A stretch of DNA of 64,000 bases, taken from the NCBI RefSeq assembly GCF_900299525.1, contig NZ_OMKA01000023.1:124001-188000 (forward strand), in the 5' to 3' direction. The stretch comes from Aquimarina sp. Aq78. Lineage in GTDB: Bacteria > Bacteroidota > Bacteroidia > Flavobacteriales > Flavobacteriaceae. Position numbers and translations under genes: made by a program. This document shows, piece by piece, positions 1 through 10,441 of the stretch; position 1 is the stretch's first letter, and every line of letters begins with the position of its first letter. The notes beneath the pieces were generated by a model. The model was not told the DNA's origin. It did not search any database and worked only from the letters and a program-made list of their open reading frames with translations.

Positions 1-1
1 A

Positions 2-580
2 AAGATAGAACCAATGGTCATAGAAGGAACTAAGGCTGGATTTAGTGTAATGCATATAAAACTGAATAAAACTAGTAGTACCTCAGAAAGTCTTGCTATG
101 GTAGAAACGATTTTTAAGAAGTACAATCCAGAATATCCTTTTGAATACGAATTTGTAGACCAGCAATATGCTAAAAAGTTCCATAGCGAGAAAAGAACAG
201 GTCAGCTTGTAAGTATGTTTACATTGCTCACTATTTTCATTTCTTGCTTAGGCTTATTTGGTCTTGCCAGTTATATGGCAGAAAACAGAATTAAAGAGAT
301 CGGAATTCGTAAAGTTTTAGGAGCATCAGTTAGAAGTATCACTACACTTCTTTCATTAGATTTCATAAAACTAGTTTTAGTTTCTATCGTTTTGGCTGTA
401 CCCATTTCCTGGTATTTCATGAATGATTGGTTAGAGGATTTTGACTACAGAGTAAACATCTCGTGGCAGACATTTGTTTTAGCCGGAATTTTAGCTCTTG
501 CAATAGCATTTGTAACGGTGAGCTATCAAGCTATTAAAGCTGCAACAGCCAATCCGATAAAAAGCTTGCGAACAGAATAA
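2..580 (+). CDS. FtsX/MacB-like ABC permease 1 (5' truncated by window edge)
   Basis: This is the C-terminal ~190 residues of an ABC permease; the reading frame is open from base 2, so the gene begins outside the window and the ATG at base 14 is internal. What remains is the end of the second periplasmic region (a 'FVDQQY' segment), a membrane helix rich in Leu/Ile with 'CLGLFGLASYM', the cytoplasmic coupling segment 'KEIGIRKVLGAS', and two more hydrophobic helices. It ends in 'NPIKSLRTE', the tail shared with most permeases downstream. The next permease starts 23 bases after the stop, in the same direction, so the two are probably co-transcribed. Family assignment is firm; the exported substrate cannot be told. 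Confidence 0.9.
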   Translation, partial: KIEPMVIEGTKAGFSVMHIKLNKTSSTSESLAMVETIFKKYNPEYPFEYEFVDQQYAKKFHSEKRTGQLVSMFTLLTIFISCLGLFGLASYMAENRIKEIGIRKVLGASVRSITTLLSLDFIKLVLVSIVLAVPISWYFMNDWLEDFDYRVNISWQTFVLAGILALAIAFVTVSYQAIKAATANPIKSLRTE

Positions 581-637
581 ATCATCATCAAAAAACGACA
601 GTTATGTTAAAAAATCACTTAAAAATAGCTTGGAGAA
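548..637 (+). repeat. Permease junction repeat, copy A
   Basis: Ninety bases spanning the last codons of permease 1, the 23-base gap and the first codons of permease 2. The same 90 bases recur at 3007-3096 (offset 2459) with about four mismatches, and the non-coding gap itself is identical. Such identity in a non-coding spacer points to unequal crossing-over between neighbouring permease genes. Confidence 0.85.
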
Positions 638-3039
638 GTCTAAAAAAGCAACCTTTTTTTACTTTCCTAAATACATTTGGTCTTGCTATTGGTATGGTAG
701 GAGGGCTACTGATTTCATTGTACATCTACGATGAATTGAGTTTTGATAAGATGTTTGCAGATGCTGATCGTATCTATAGGATAAATGTAGATGTAAAATT
801 TGGAGGAAATGCCGAAGAATATGCCGAAGTATCTGCTCCTATGGCCGAAGCCATGAAAAGAGATTACCCACAGGTAGAACTGGCCACACGATTTAGGAAC
901 TTAGGGAGTATGTTTGTAAGAAAAAGTGATACCGAGTTAAATGTAAAAGAAGTCGGAGCAGCTTATGTAGATACGACTTTTTTCGAGATGTTTGGCCTTG
1001 ATCTGTTGGTAGGAAATCCCAAGACAGCTCTAAAAGAACCTAATACTTTGATCCTAACCAAAACAGCAGCAGAAAAACACTTTGGGATAAACGAAGCTTT
1101 AGGGCAAAATGTGATATTAGACAATAGGGATACATATACAGTAGTAGGTGTTATAGATGATATGCCAAAGAATTCTTTCATTAGAAACCACAATATTTTT
1201 ATTGCAATGGCAGGAAATGAAGATGCTGCCTCTACCGAATGGGGAAGCCATAATTATCCAACTTTTATTAAACTAAGATCGGGAGCAGATATCAAAGATT
1301 TTGATACTTTTTTAGAATCTGCATTAAGAGACTATGTAATTCCTGGAGTACAAAAGTATGCACCTGGGATAACAGAAGAGCAATTTTTGGCTTCTGGGAA
1401 CTATCTTAATTTTAGTACTATAGCCTTAACAGATATTCATCTATATTCTAGTAGATATCCAGAATTAAGTGCAAATAGCGATATTCAAAACGTTTATATT
1501 CTTTCTTTTATCGCATTATTTCTGATTATTCTGGCAAGTGTTAATTTCATGAACCTATCCACTGCGCATTCCCTTAAGAGGGCAAAAGAAGTAGGGGTTC
1601 GTAAAACATTAGGTTCTAATAAATCAGAGCTCATCAGACAGTTTTTGATAGAATCTGGTTTAATTTCTTTTATGTCATTAGTACTAGCCATTTTAGTGGC
1701 TTCAATTGCGGTTCCTTTTTTTAATGACCTTGCAGGGAAAGAAATTTCCATACCATTTACCAATCCTTTTTTCTGGTTAATTTTGCTGACTTCAGTAACA
1801 TTATTAAGTCTTTTTTCGGGGAGTTACCCTGCATTTTTTATGTCAAAATTCAAGCCTATCCAGGCATTGAAAGGTATAACCGAAAATGGTATCGGAGGAG
1901 GAAAAATCAGAAATTCCTTGGTTGTTTTTCAGTTTGCCATTTCTGTGTTTTTGATTATAAGTACTCTAGTTGTTTTTCAACAATTAAAATTTATTCAAAA
2001 CAAGGATTTGGGATTTACAAAAGATCAGGTTTTAATTATAAATGATGTGTATGCTACCGAAAACAAAATAACATCTTTTAAAGAAGAAGTACAGCAATTA
2101 GCTCAGGTAAAAAATACATCGGTAAGTGGCTTTTTACCAACACCTTCATTTCGAGGTAATAGTACATTTTATAGAGAAGGGTTAAAAAATGATCATGAAA
2201 AAGCAATCAATATGAGTGATTGGAATGTTGATTTTGATTATGTGTCAACTCTAAATTTAGAAATCATTGCAGGACGTGATTTTAATCGAAAATTTAGCAC
2301 AGATTCAACAGCTATGATCTTAAACGAATCTGCTGTGGCTATTTTAGGAGTAACACCAGAAGAAGCACTTGGGATACGATTATCATCGGATTATGATGGA
2401 GGTGAAGTTATATTTAGAACTGTAGTGGGAGTTGTTAAGGATTTTCATTACGAATCTTTAAGAAGGGATATTGATGCGTTGAGTCTTTCGCTGAACAATA
2501 GTCTTGGATCAATGGCAGTAAAACTTAGCACTGGAGATTTCTCTAATACTATAGCGCAAATTGAAACTATCTGGAATAGAATATCTCCAGGTCAGCCTTT
2601 CGATTACTATTTCATGGACGAATCTTTCAATACCACCTATCAGGCAGAACAACGATTGGGGCGAATTTTTATCATATTTACCATTCTATCAATCCTAATT
2701 GCTTGCCTTGGGTTATTTGGCCTGGCTGCATTTAATGCAGAAAAACGAACTAAGGAGATAGGTGTTAGAAAGGTGATGGGGGCGAGTGTAAGTCAGATTA
2801 CATATAAGCTTACCATTGACTTTCTTAAACTCGTTGGGATAGCAATATTGGTATCTCTACCATTAGGATGGTTTGCTATGAGTAAATGGTTAGAAGATTT
2901 TTCATACCGAATAGAAGTCAGTTGGTGGGTATTGATCCTTGCAGCTTTTATTGCCGTTGGGATTTCGATATTGACTGTGAGCTATCAAAGTATTAAAGCA
3001 GCAATTGCCAATCCGGTAAAAAGCTTACGAACAGAATAA
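604..3039 (+). CDS. FtsX/MacB-like ABC permease 2
   Basis: An 811-aa inner-membrane ABC permease with a duplicated layout that also describes the following paralogues. A cytoplasmic amphipathic start 'MLKNHLKIAWRSLKK' leads into helix 1 (about 20-42), a MacB-like periplasmic core (about 50-280) and three FtsX helices (about 295-420). A fifth helix (about 440-462), a second periplasmic core (to about 690) and three final helices follow. Coupling segments lie near 329 ('KEVGVRKTLGSN') and 717 ('KEIGVRKVMGAS'), one per half. In MacB the permease has one such half and dimerises; this protein appears to carry both. MacB-type systems couple cytoplasmic ATP hydrolysis to periplasmic work rather than direct transport. 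The start follows the gap sequence shared with permease 3. Confidence 0.92.
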   Translation: MLKNHLKIAWRSLKKQPFFTFLNTFGLAIGMVGGLLISLYIYDELSFDKMFADADRIYRINVDVKFGGNAEEYAEVSAPMAEAMKRDYPQVELATRFRNLGSMFVRKSDTELNVKEVGAAYVDTTFFEMFGLDLLVGNPKTALKEPNTLILTKTAAEKHFGINEALGQNVILDNRDTYTVVGVIDDMPKNSFIRNHNIFIAMAGNEDAASTEWGSHNYPTFIKLRSGADIKDFDTFLESALRDYVIPGVQKYAPGITEEQFLASGNYLNFSTIALTDIHLYSSRYPELSANSDIQNVYILSFIALFLIILASVNFMNLSTAHSLKRAKEVGVRKTLGSNKSELIRQFLIESGLISFMSLVLAILVASIAVPFFNDLAGKEISIPFTNPFFWLILLTSVTLLSLFSGSYPAFFMSKFKPIQALKGITENGIGGGKIRNSLVVFQFAISVFLIISTLVVFQQLKFIQNKDLGFTKDQVLIINDVYATENKITSFKEEVQQLAQVKNTSVSGFLPTPSFRGNSTFYREGLKNDHEKAINMSDWNVDFDYVSTLNLEIIAGRDFNRKFSTDSTAMILNESAVAILGVTPEEALGIRLSSDYDGGEVIFRTVVGVVKDFHYESLRRDIDALSLSLNNSLGSMAVKLSTGDFSNTIAQIETIWNRISPGQPFDYYFMDESFNTTYQAEQRLGRIFIIFTILSILIACLGLFGLAAFNAEKRTKEIGVRKVMGASVSQITYKLTIDFLKLVGIAILVSLPLGWFAMSKWLEDFSYRIEVSWWVLILAAFIAVGISILTVSYQSIKAAIANPVKSLRTE

Positions 3040-3096
3040 ATCATCATCAAAAAACGACAGTTATGCTAAAAAATCATTTAAAAATAGCTTGGAGAA
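3007..3096 (+). repeat. Permease junction repeat, copy B
   Basis: Second copy of the 90-base junction sequence at 548-637, here linking permeases 2 and 3. More diverged versions link permeases 3 to 4 (around 5470-5550) and 4 to 5 (around 7870-7975). The last of these has about 28 extra bases between the stop codon and the shared 'atcatcaaaaaa' spacer. Confidence 0.85.
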
Positions 3097-5492
3097 ATCT
3101 CACAAAAAATAAACTTCAGACATGTATAAACCTACTGGGTTTAACTGTGGGTACTGTTTGCTGTTTAAGTATAATAGTATATGTATTTGCTCAATTGGGT
3201 TATGATACACATCATGAAGATGCTGAATCTCTTTATAGAATAAGAACTGTAATTACTGGTAATGGTAACGGTGGTGCTGATTTTAATGCAGCTACAAGTT
3301 CTCCTCCCATAGCTTTTGCTTTAAAAGAAGATTTTCCCGAAGTAATAGGAGCTTGTCGTATTGTATATTTTGGTGAGGGTAATGATGCGTTATTGAGAGT
3401 TCGGGATAGTAAAGAAAGCTATTATGAGTCTCGTGGTTATTTGGCAGATCCTACTTTTTTTAACCTATTTAGCTATTCTTTTAAAGAGGGTAATGCTACA
3501 GGTGCACTAAAAGATCCTAATACTGTTGTCCTTTCTTCTACATTAGCCAAAAAATTATTCGGAGCTGGAGAAGCCTTACACAAAAATCTGGTTTTAGGCA
3601 GTGGTGAGGATGAATTAATTTTGACTATAACAGGAGTTTTTGAGGATAATTCTGCAAAATCTCACCTTAATCCAAATTATATTTTAAGCATGAATTCTCC
3701 TGGATTGGGAGAGTTTGTAAGAAATGAACAAAATTTTGCAACCCAGAATTTTGTACATAGTTATGTAAAACTTCTTCCTGGATCTAATGAGAAGCAACTG
3801 CAAGAAAAATTACCTGCATTTTTGCAAAATCGTGGTGCACAAAATTTGGCAGCAGTAGGTTTTGATAAGGCCTTACTATTGCAAAAGGTTAAAGATATTC
3901 ACCTTTACTCTAAGGGGATCTCTAATCAGATTGATACCGTTTCGAATATTCAATATCTATATTTACTACTTATTCTTGCTCTATTTATCCAAGTAGTAGC
4001 ATGTATTAACTTCATTAATCTTAGTACGGCACGGGCAAATAAACGTGCCAAAGAAATTGGAGTAAGAAAAGCAGTAGGTGCAAATAGAGGATCCCTAATA
4101 CGTCAATTTTTGGGAGAATCAATATTACTATCTCTATTTGCTTTGGTGGTAAGTATTCCTATTACAGCTTTAGTATTACCTTTTGTGAATATACTTACCA
4201 AGGGAAATATACACTATACTGCTTTATTTGATTTGAAAATTTTAATGCCTTTACTGGCATTAAGTATACTTAGCGGATTATTCGCTGGAGCATATCCAGC
4301 TTTGATCTTATCGGCTATCAAACCGGTTAAGGTACTTAAAGGCACTATTAATGTATCAAGCGGGAGTGGAAACTTCCGTAAAGCATTAGTTGTCTTTCAG
4401 TTTATTGTATCTATTGCCTTAATAGCAGCAGTAATAATAGTGAATAAGCAAGTAGAATATTCACAAACCAAAGATATGGGGTTTGATAAAGAAAACCTTA
4501 TTGCAATTCGTTTAGGAACCGATGAAGCGATAGGGAAATTTGATGCATTACGATCTCAAGTATCAACAGTATCTGGAGTTACCGATGTTGCAGGTAGTAA
4601 TCACTACCCATCAGAATATATAATGGGAGATTTAGGACTACATCTCCCAGGAGAAAATCCTGCAAATCAAACATTGGTTAAATATAATGGTGTTAGTGAT
4701 AATTATTTTAAAACCGTAGGAACACCTCTGCTTGTTGGTCGTGATTTACGTGCTAATGATAGTACCCAGGTTATCGTTAATAAAGCTACTATTGATGCTT
4801 TTAATATTGATATAGATAATGCATTAAGTTCTAAATTGATACAGACGTATGAAGGAGAAACCTCGGTATATGAGATTGTAGGAGTTGTAGCCGATTACCA
4901 TTTTGCCTCTCTAAAAGAATCAATAACTCCTATCATGCTTTTCAATGATAATGAACCAGGATGGCTTATCGTTAAAACAGAAACTACAGATTTTAAAACC
5001 TTGCTAGCTAATCTTGATCGTAGCTGGACATCAATAAACCCTAGTACACCCTTTGTATACACTTTTGTTGATAAAGAAGTCGGAAAATTATTTGTTGAAG
5101 AAAAACGGCTAAGTCAAATATCTATTGTATTTACTTGCTTGGCTATTTTGATTAGTTGTTTAGGTTTATTTGGATTGATTTCTTTTATGGCAGAGCAGAA
5201 GAAAAAAGAAATAGGAATTCGAAAAGTATTAGGCGCCAGCGTAGGAACTGTAATCAATATGCTTACCAAAGATTTTGTAAAACTGGTACTCATAGCTTTA
5301 CTCATAGCTACTCCTCTAGCGTATTACTATATGGAGGACTGGTTACAGGGTTTTGCATATAGAATTTCGATTAGTTGGTGGGTTTTTGCCTTAGCGGGCG
5401 CTATTACTATGGGTATTACAATATTAACTGTATGCGTACAGGCATTTAAAGCAGCAACCGCTAACCCGGTAAAAAGTTTGCGAACAGAATAA
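3063..5492 (+). CDS. FtsX/MacB-like ABC permease 3
   Basis: An 809-aa paralogue of permease 2 with the same two-half layout. Coupling segments lie near residue 329 ('KEIGVRKAVGAN') and 715 ('KEIGIRKVLGAS'). Helix 1 is unusual in holding two adjacent cysteines ('GTVCCLSIIVYVFAQ'). The first periplasmic core is Gly/Asn-rich near its start ('TGNGNGGADFNAATSS'), unlike the neighbours, which fits divergence of the periplasmic part while the membrane part stays conserved. It ends in 'NPVKSLRTE' and the next gene begins 21 bases later. The N-terminal motif 'MLKNHLKIAWRNL' supports this start. Substrate unknown. Confidence 0.92.
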   Translation: MLKNHLKIAWRNLTKNKLQTCINLLGLTVGTVCCLSIIVYVFAQLGYDTHHEDAESLYRIRTVITGNGNGGADFNAATSSPPIAFALKEDFPEVIGACRIVYFGEGNDALLRVRDSKESYYESRGYLADPTFFNLFSYSFKEGNATGALKDPNTVVLSSTLAKKLFGAGEALHKNLVLGSGEDELILTITGVFEDNSAKSHLNPNYILSMNSPGLGEFVRNEQNFATQNFVHSYVKLLPGSNEKQLQEKLPAFLQNRGAQNLAAVGFDKALLLQKVKDIHLYSKGISNQIDTVSNIQYLYLLLILALFIQVVACINFINLSTARANKRAKEIGVRKAVGANRGSLIRQFLGESILLSLFALVVSIPITALVLPFVNILTKGNIHYTALFDLKILMPLLALSILSGLFAGAYPALILSAIKPVKVLKGTINVSSGSGNFRKALVVFQFIVSIALIAAVIIVNKQVEYSQTKDMGFDKENLIAIRLGTDEAIGKFDALRSQVSTVSGVTDVAGSNHYPSEYIMGDLGLHLPGENPANQTLVKYNGVSDNYFKTVGTPLLVGRDLRANDSTQVIVNKATIDAFNIDIDNALSSKLIQTYEGETSVYEIVGVVADYHFASLKESITPIMLFNDNEPGWLIVKTETTDFKTLLANLDRSWTSINPSTPFVYTFVDKEVGKLFVEEKRLSQISIVFTCLAILISCLGLFGLISFMAEQKKKEIGIRKVLGASVGTVINMLTKDFVKLVLIALLIATPLAYYYMEDWLQGFAYRISISWWVFALAGAITMGITILTVCVQAFKAATANPVKSLRTE

Positions 5493-5513
5493 ATAATCAA
5501 AAAAACGATAGTT

Positions 5514-7892
5514 ATGTTTAAAAACTATATCAAAATCGCTTGGCGAAACCTAAAAAGAAACAAAGGATATTCGGCCGTAAATATCGGTGGGCTTACCATA
5601 GGTTTATCGGCTGTGATTTTCATGCTTTTTTATATCAATTATGAAAATAGTTATGATGTATTTCATACTGATTATGATAGAGTTTTTAGGGTAGAAAGAA
5701 CATATGTTAGTGATATCCAAAGTGATATTTGGGATGATACGCCTTACTCGTTATCAGATGAGTTGCAAAACTCTATTCCAGAAATTACTAATGCCACAAG
5801 TATAAGAACTACCGCAAATTATCTAAGTGTTAATAATGCAATGTATCATGAGAAAAATGGACTATTTGCAGATAATGAGTTTTTAGAACTTTTTAGCTTA
5901 AAGTTCGTTGAAGGTGATCGACACAGCTCTCTAGAAAACCCAATGAGTATAGTGCTTTCAGAATCATTAGCCAAAAAACTTTCTCCTGATAATAATAGTA
6001 TTGGAAAAACGGTACGGATTGATAAAAAATATGATTGTGTAGTTACTGGCATATTTGCTGATTATCCTGATAATTCTCATTTAAGGGTTGATTATCTACT
6101 TTCTTTTAGCTCGTATGAGACCATTACAAAAAATAAACTCGATGCTGGGTGGGGTGTAAATAATGCATCTGTTTATGTTAAGTTAGACAATAATGCAGAA
6201 ATTGACAAGGTATCAGAAAAAGTAAAAGGATTTTTAACAGATCACCTTACGTTAGAAGATGGAATTCAAGAATTACTTAGTTTAAGACCCATTGGAGATA
6301 TTTATATGAAAACTTCTAAAGTAAGAGGTGGTGGGGGAAATAGAAGTGAGATCACTATACTATATCTTTTTCTTGCAGTTGTAATTTTTACCGCTTTAAT
6401 CACCTTGTTAAATTATATAAATTCATCTACTGCCCAAGTTATGAAGAGAGAATTAGAAATAGGAATCAAAAAGGTTATGGGTAGTACAAAAAGTGATTTA
6501 AGATATCAGTTTATTACCGAATCATTGGTTATGGTATCTATTTCTTTTATTATTGCTTTAGGTCTGGTACTATTGTTTCTACCACTCTTTAATAAGATTG
6601 TCGGAAAGAATTTATCTATTGTTTTTAGTCAGGATTGGCCATTTTTTATATATGCTGCGCTTGGTTCACTTTTTGCAGGTATTTTGGCTGGTCTATACCC
6701 TGTTTTCTTTCTTACGTCCTTAAAAATCTCTTCTTTTCTTCAAGGTAATTCATCTATTAAACGACGTACAGGTTTAAGAAAAACTCTAGTTGTTTTTCAA
6801 TTGGTTTTAGTGATACCATTGGTATTTACTTCAATACTTATTATAGAACAGTTTAAATATATAGAGCAACGAGATATTGGGTTTGTAAAAGAAGATTTAT
6901 TGGTATCGCAGGTAGAAGTTACAAGCATTGAAGACAGGGAGGTAATTAAAACGATAGGAGAGCAATTACTACAAAACTCTAATATTCTTAATTATTCTAT
7001 ATCAGATTCAGCTCCATTTGGTGGAGGGAGTCACCAAAGTATGGATTGGGAAGGGAATACAACTAATGGTAAGGCTGTGATTAGGTCACACCGGGTAGAT
7101 TATGATTTTTTGAAAACCTACCAAATGAGACTAATAGAAGGAAGAGATTTTTCTGAAGATTATGCTACAGACATCCAAAGTGCATGTATTATAAATCAAA
7201 CTGCTTTAGAATTGTTCGGATGGGATAATGCCTTGGGAAAGAAAATTGATAATGGCCGTTTAAAAGTGATCGGTGTAGTAAAAGATTTTAACGACTATAC
7301 CGCATTCAAGAAAATCCCGCCTATGATCCTTTTTATGGACGAAGGTTCTGGTAGTTCATATGTAACCATAAAAGTAGCGCCGGATAAAAGGGCAGAAGCT
7401 CAAGTATTGGTCAATACACTTTTTAACAATAATTTTCCAGAAAACCCTATTGAATTCAGTTTTTTGGACCATGAACTTGATAGTAGTTTTTTGAACTCAC
7501 TAAAAGGTACGATCAATATTTTTATTTTTTTCTCGGTGTTGGCTATACTATTGGCAGTACTTGGGTTATATAGTTTGGTATCTTTTTCGTTAAGAACACA
7601 GCAGAAAATGATAGCAATACGAAAAGTGCTGGGGGCAAATGTGGAAAGTATTTTTCTAATACTGCTTAAAGAGTATATGATATTATTCTGCATAGCAGCA
7701 ACACTAGGGCTTATTACAGTTTATTTCATTGCGAATAAAGTGATACATGTTTTTGCATATCATGAAGGCGTCAAATTCATCTATCTAATTATGGCAGGTT
7801 TACTAGCCTTATTTGTGGTACTTTTTTCGGTGAGCAGCAAAATAATTTCTGCAGTATTGCAGAATCCAATAAAAAGCTTGCGAACAGAATAA
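5514..7892 (+). CDS. FtsX/MacB-like ABC permease 4
   Basis: A 792-aa two-half permease. The first coupling segment near residue 313 reads 'LEIGIKKVMGST'. The second, near 697, reads 'QKMIAIRKVLGAN' and has lost the usual Lys-Glu-Ile lead, so it is one of the more diverged C-terminal halves of the array. The second half also has a distinctive 'GEGSGSSYVTIK'-like stretch before its last three helices. It starts 'MFKNYIKIAWRNLKRN', close to permease 10, suggesting those two share a recent N-terminal history. It ends 'NPIKSLRTE'. The gap to the next gene is longer than usual (48 bases) because of an insertion described among the findings. Confidence 0.91.
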   Translation: MFKNYIKIAWRNLKRNKGYSAVNIGGLTIGLSAVIFMLFYINYENSYDVFHTDYDRVFRVERTYVSDIQSDIWDDTPYSLSDELQNSIPEITNATSIRTTANYLSVNNAMYHEKNGLFADNEFLELFSLKFVEGDRHSSLENPMSIVLSESLAKKLSPDNNSIGKTVRIDKKYDCVVTGIFADYPDNSHLRVDYLLSFSSYETITKNKLDAGWGVNNASVYVKLDNNAEIDKVSEKVKGFLTDHLTLEDGIQELLSLRPIGDIYMKTSKVRGGGGNRSEITILYLFLAVVIFTALITLLNYINSSTAQVMKRELEIGIKKVMGSTKSDLRYQFITESLVMVSISFIIALGLVLLFLPLFNKIVGKNLSIVFSQDWPFFIYAALGSLFAGILAGLYPVFFLTSLKISSFLQGNSSIKRRTGLRKTLVVFQLVLVIPLVFTSILIIEQFKYIEQRDIGFVKEDLLVSQVEVTSIEDREVIKTIGEQLLQNSNILNYSISDSAPFGGGSHQSMDWEGNTTNGKAVIRSHRVDYDFLKTYQMRLIEGRDFSEDYATDIQSACIINQTALELFGWDNALGKKIDNGRLKVIGVVKDFNDYTAFKKIPPMILFMDEGSGSSYVTIKVAPDKRAEAQVLVNTLFNNNFPENPIEFSFLDHELDSSFLNSLKGTINIFIFFSVLAILLAVLGLYSLVSFSLRTQQKMIAIRKVLGANVESIFLILLKEYMILFCIAATLGLITVYFIANKVIHVFAYHEGVKFIYLIMAGLLALFVVLFSVSSKIISAVLQNPIKSLRTE

Positions 7893-7940
7893 ATTATCGA
7901 CGCGGACTATACTTGTTTTCATCATCAAAAAATGACAATT

Positions 7941-10370
7941 ATGTTTAAGAATCATTTAAAAATTGCCAGGAGAAGTATCTTAAAAGATAAGATGTTTACT
8001 TTCATCAAAATAGGAGGTTTTGCTGTTGGGATTATGGCGTGTGTATTAATTGCACTTTTTATCAAAGACGAATTAAACTATGACAAGCATTATGTTCATG
8101 AAAAACAAATTTATAGGGTATATACAGAAGTAATACATAAGGGCGAACTTATTAAATGGACCCATTACCCAGCACCTTTTGCCAAAGCCTTAAAAGAAGA
8201 TTTTCCTGAAATACAAAAGTCAGGTAGATTTCTTACCAGTGAGCTTTTTGGTACTGGAAACAAAGAGCTTCGAATAGAAGGGGAGTCAGAAAATATTTTT
8301 GAAAATGGATTTATTTTTGCAGATCAGGAGTTATTGGAAATCTTAGAAATATCTCTTGCACAAGGAAGTACTAAAAGCGCTTTATCTCAACCAGGAACTA
8401 TAGTAATCTCTCAAGCCAAAGCTGATAAATATTTCCCTAACGGAGATGCTATTGGCAAAACACTGATTTTAGATAATAATACAGAGAAACCCTATAAGAT
8501 AACTGGTGTAATGAAAGATTCACCAGAAAACACACATTTTGAGTATAACTTTCTAATGACGATGATGGGCAGGGATTTTTATCCTTATGAAAAACATAAC
8601 TGGGGTGCACAGAACTATCATACCTATATTTTAGTAAATGATAATACCAACATACAAGAATTAGAACAAAAAATGTTCTCCATTGTTGAAGACTATATGA
8701 TCCCTACTGCTAGAGAATCTAACAGGCTTGATAAAATCGATTTTTTAAAAAGCTATAAATTCAAACTACAGCCTGTAAGTGATATTCATTTAAAATCAAC
8801 AGATATTAGTGATGGATTAAAACATGGTGATATTCGTTTTGTATGGTTGTTTGGTGCCATTGCAGTATTTATTCTGCTCTTGGCATGTGTTAACTTTATC
8901 AACCTATCTACAGCCAAATCGGCGAATCGCGCTAAAGAAGTAGGGTTACGAAAAACCGTAGGAGCTTTTAGGATTAATTTAATTACTCAATTTATAACCG
9001 AGTCAGTCCTGTTTAGTATCATCTCATTTGTTTTGGGAGTGTTACTGGCATGGGTATTACTTCCATATTTTAATACAATTGCTTCAAAAGCATTGGTCGT
9101 ACCATGGGGGCAATGGTGGTTTTTACCCATACTATTACTTTCGGCATTATGTATTGGGATTCTAGCCGGATTATACCCTGCCTTTTACCTCTCTGCTTTT
9201 AAACCAGCGAGCGTATTGAAAGGAAGTTTGAGTACAGGTAGCAAAAGTGGTAAACTAAGAAGTGGCCTGGTTATTTTTCAATTTACTACATCTATAATCC
9301 TTATCATCGGAACACTAATCATATACCAACAGGTGAATTATATTTTGAACAAAAAACTAGGTTATGATAAAGAACAAGTTCTGATTGTTCAAGGCACGAA
9401 AAGTTTAGGGAATAAGACACAAAACTTTAAAGATCGACTATTAAAATTATCCGAAGTAAAACAAGTTTCTGTTAGTGATTATTTACCTATCAAAGGAACC
9501 AAACGAAACGGAAATACCTTTAAAGAAAAAGGTAAAGAAAATGATGGAATAGCCGTTCCTGCACAAATTTGGGAAATAGACCATGATTACATCAACACCT
9601 TGGATATACGTATAAAAAAAGGACGAGATTTTTCTAGAGAATTAGCTTCAGATTCTACCGATGCTATAGTCATTAATGAGGTTATGGCTAGGGATTTTGG
9701 TTTTGAAACTCCTTTGGGAAAACAAATAACTAATGGAAGACAATCCTGGACTATAATTGGGGTAGTAGAAGATTTTCATTTTGAAACTTTAAAAGATGAT
9801 ATTCAACCTTTGGCAATGGCTATAAGTAATAGCCCAGGGATGATTTCTGTACGTTTAGGCACAGACAATATAAATCAAGTATTAAAGTCAATTTCCTCAA
9901 TTTGGGATGAAAGCGTTCCTAATCAATCTTTCAGGTATAGCTTTCTAAATCAGGATTTTTCTAAAATGCACGAAGATGTACAACGTATGGGTAAAATCTT
10001 TATCAGTTTTGCGTTGTTTGCAATCCTTGTAGCATGCTTAGGTTTATTTGCTCTTTCAGCTTTTATGGTAGAACAACGTAAAAAAGAGATTAGTATCCGA
10101 CTGGTTTTAGGAGCTCCTTTTAAAAGTATATATAAACTATTGACATTAGATTTTTTAAAACTAATTATAATTTCAATAGCTATTGCCATTCCTATTGGTT
10201 GGTACATGATGAGCCGATGGCTAGAGGATTTTGCATATCGTATTAACATTGGTTGGGGAATATTTTTGGTAGCAGGAACCCTAGCAATAGCAGTAGCGAT
10301 TCTAACTATAAGCTATCAATCTATCGGAGCAGCATTTATTAAACCGTTAAAAAGCTTACGAGCAGAATAA
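7941..10370 (+). CDS. FtsX/MacB-like ABC permease 5
   Basis: An 809-aa permease. I chose the ATG at 7941 rather than the in-frame ATG three codons upstream (7932), because all paralogues begin with the equivalent 'MFKNHLKIA' and the upstream ATG lies inside the conserved spacer. Coupling segments lie near 331 ('KEVGLRKTVGAF') and 715 ('KEISIRLVLGAP'); the second has Leu in place of the otherwise invariant Lys after Arg. The first periplasmic core is charged and lacks cysteine. It ends 'KPLKSLRAE'. The 71-base gap downstream shares no sequence with the earlier junctions, so the next gene may belong to a different sub-block of the array. Confidence 0.91.
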   Translation: MFKNHLKIARRSILKDKMFTFIKIGGFAVGIMACVLIALFIKDELNYDKHYVHEKQIYRVYTEVIHKGELIKWTHYPAPFAKALKEDFPEIQKSGRFLTSELFGTGNKELRIEGESENIFENGFIFADQELLEILEISLAQGSTKSALSQPGTIVISQAKADKYFPNGDAIGKTLILDNNTEKPYKITGVMKDSPENTHFEYNFLMTMMGRDFYPYEKHNWGAQNYHTYILVNDNTNIQELEQKMFSIVEDYMIPTARESNRLDKIDFLKSYKFKLQPVSDIHLKSTDISDGLKHGDIRFVWLFGAIAVFILLLACVNFINLSTAKSANRAKEVGLRKTVGAFRINLITQFITESVLFSIISFVLGVLLAWVLLPYFNTIASKALVVPWGQWWFLPILLLSALCIGILAGLYPAFYLSAFKPASVLKGSLSTGSKSGKLRSGLVIFQFTTSIILIIGTLIIYQQVNYILNKKLGYDKEQVLIVQGTKSLGNKTQNFKDRLLKLSEVKQVSVSDYLPIKGTKRNGNTFKEKGKENDGIAVPAQIWEIDHDYINTLDIRIKKGRDFSRELASDSTDAIVINEVMARDFGFETPLGKQITNGRQSWTIIGVVEDFHFETLKDDIQPLAMAISNSPGMISVRLGTDNINQVLKSISSIWDESVPNQSFRYSFLNQDFSKMHEDVQRMGKIFISFALFAILVACLGLFALSAFMVEQRKKEISIRLVLGAPFKSIYKLLTLDFLKLIIISIAIAIPIGWYMMSRWLEDFAYRINIGWGIFLVAGTLAIAVAILTISYQSIGAAFIKPLKSLRAE

Positions 10371-10441
10371 CCATAAAATCTTGCAGAGTTGCTAAATCAA
10401 ATGTGGCACAAACCTACGAGATCTAAATAGAAATATATATC

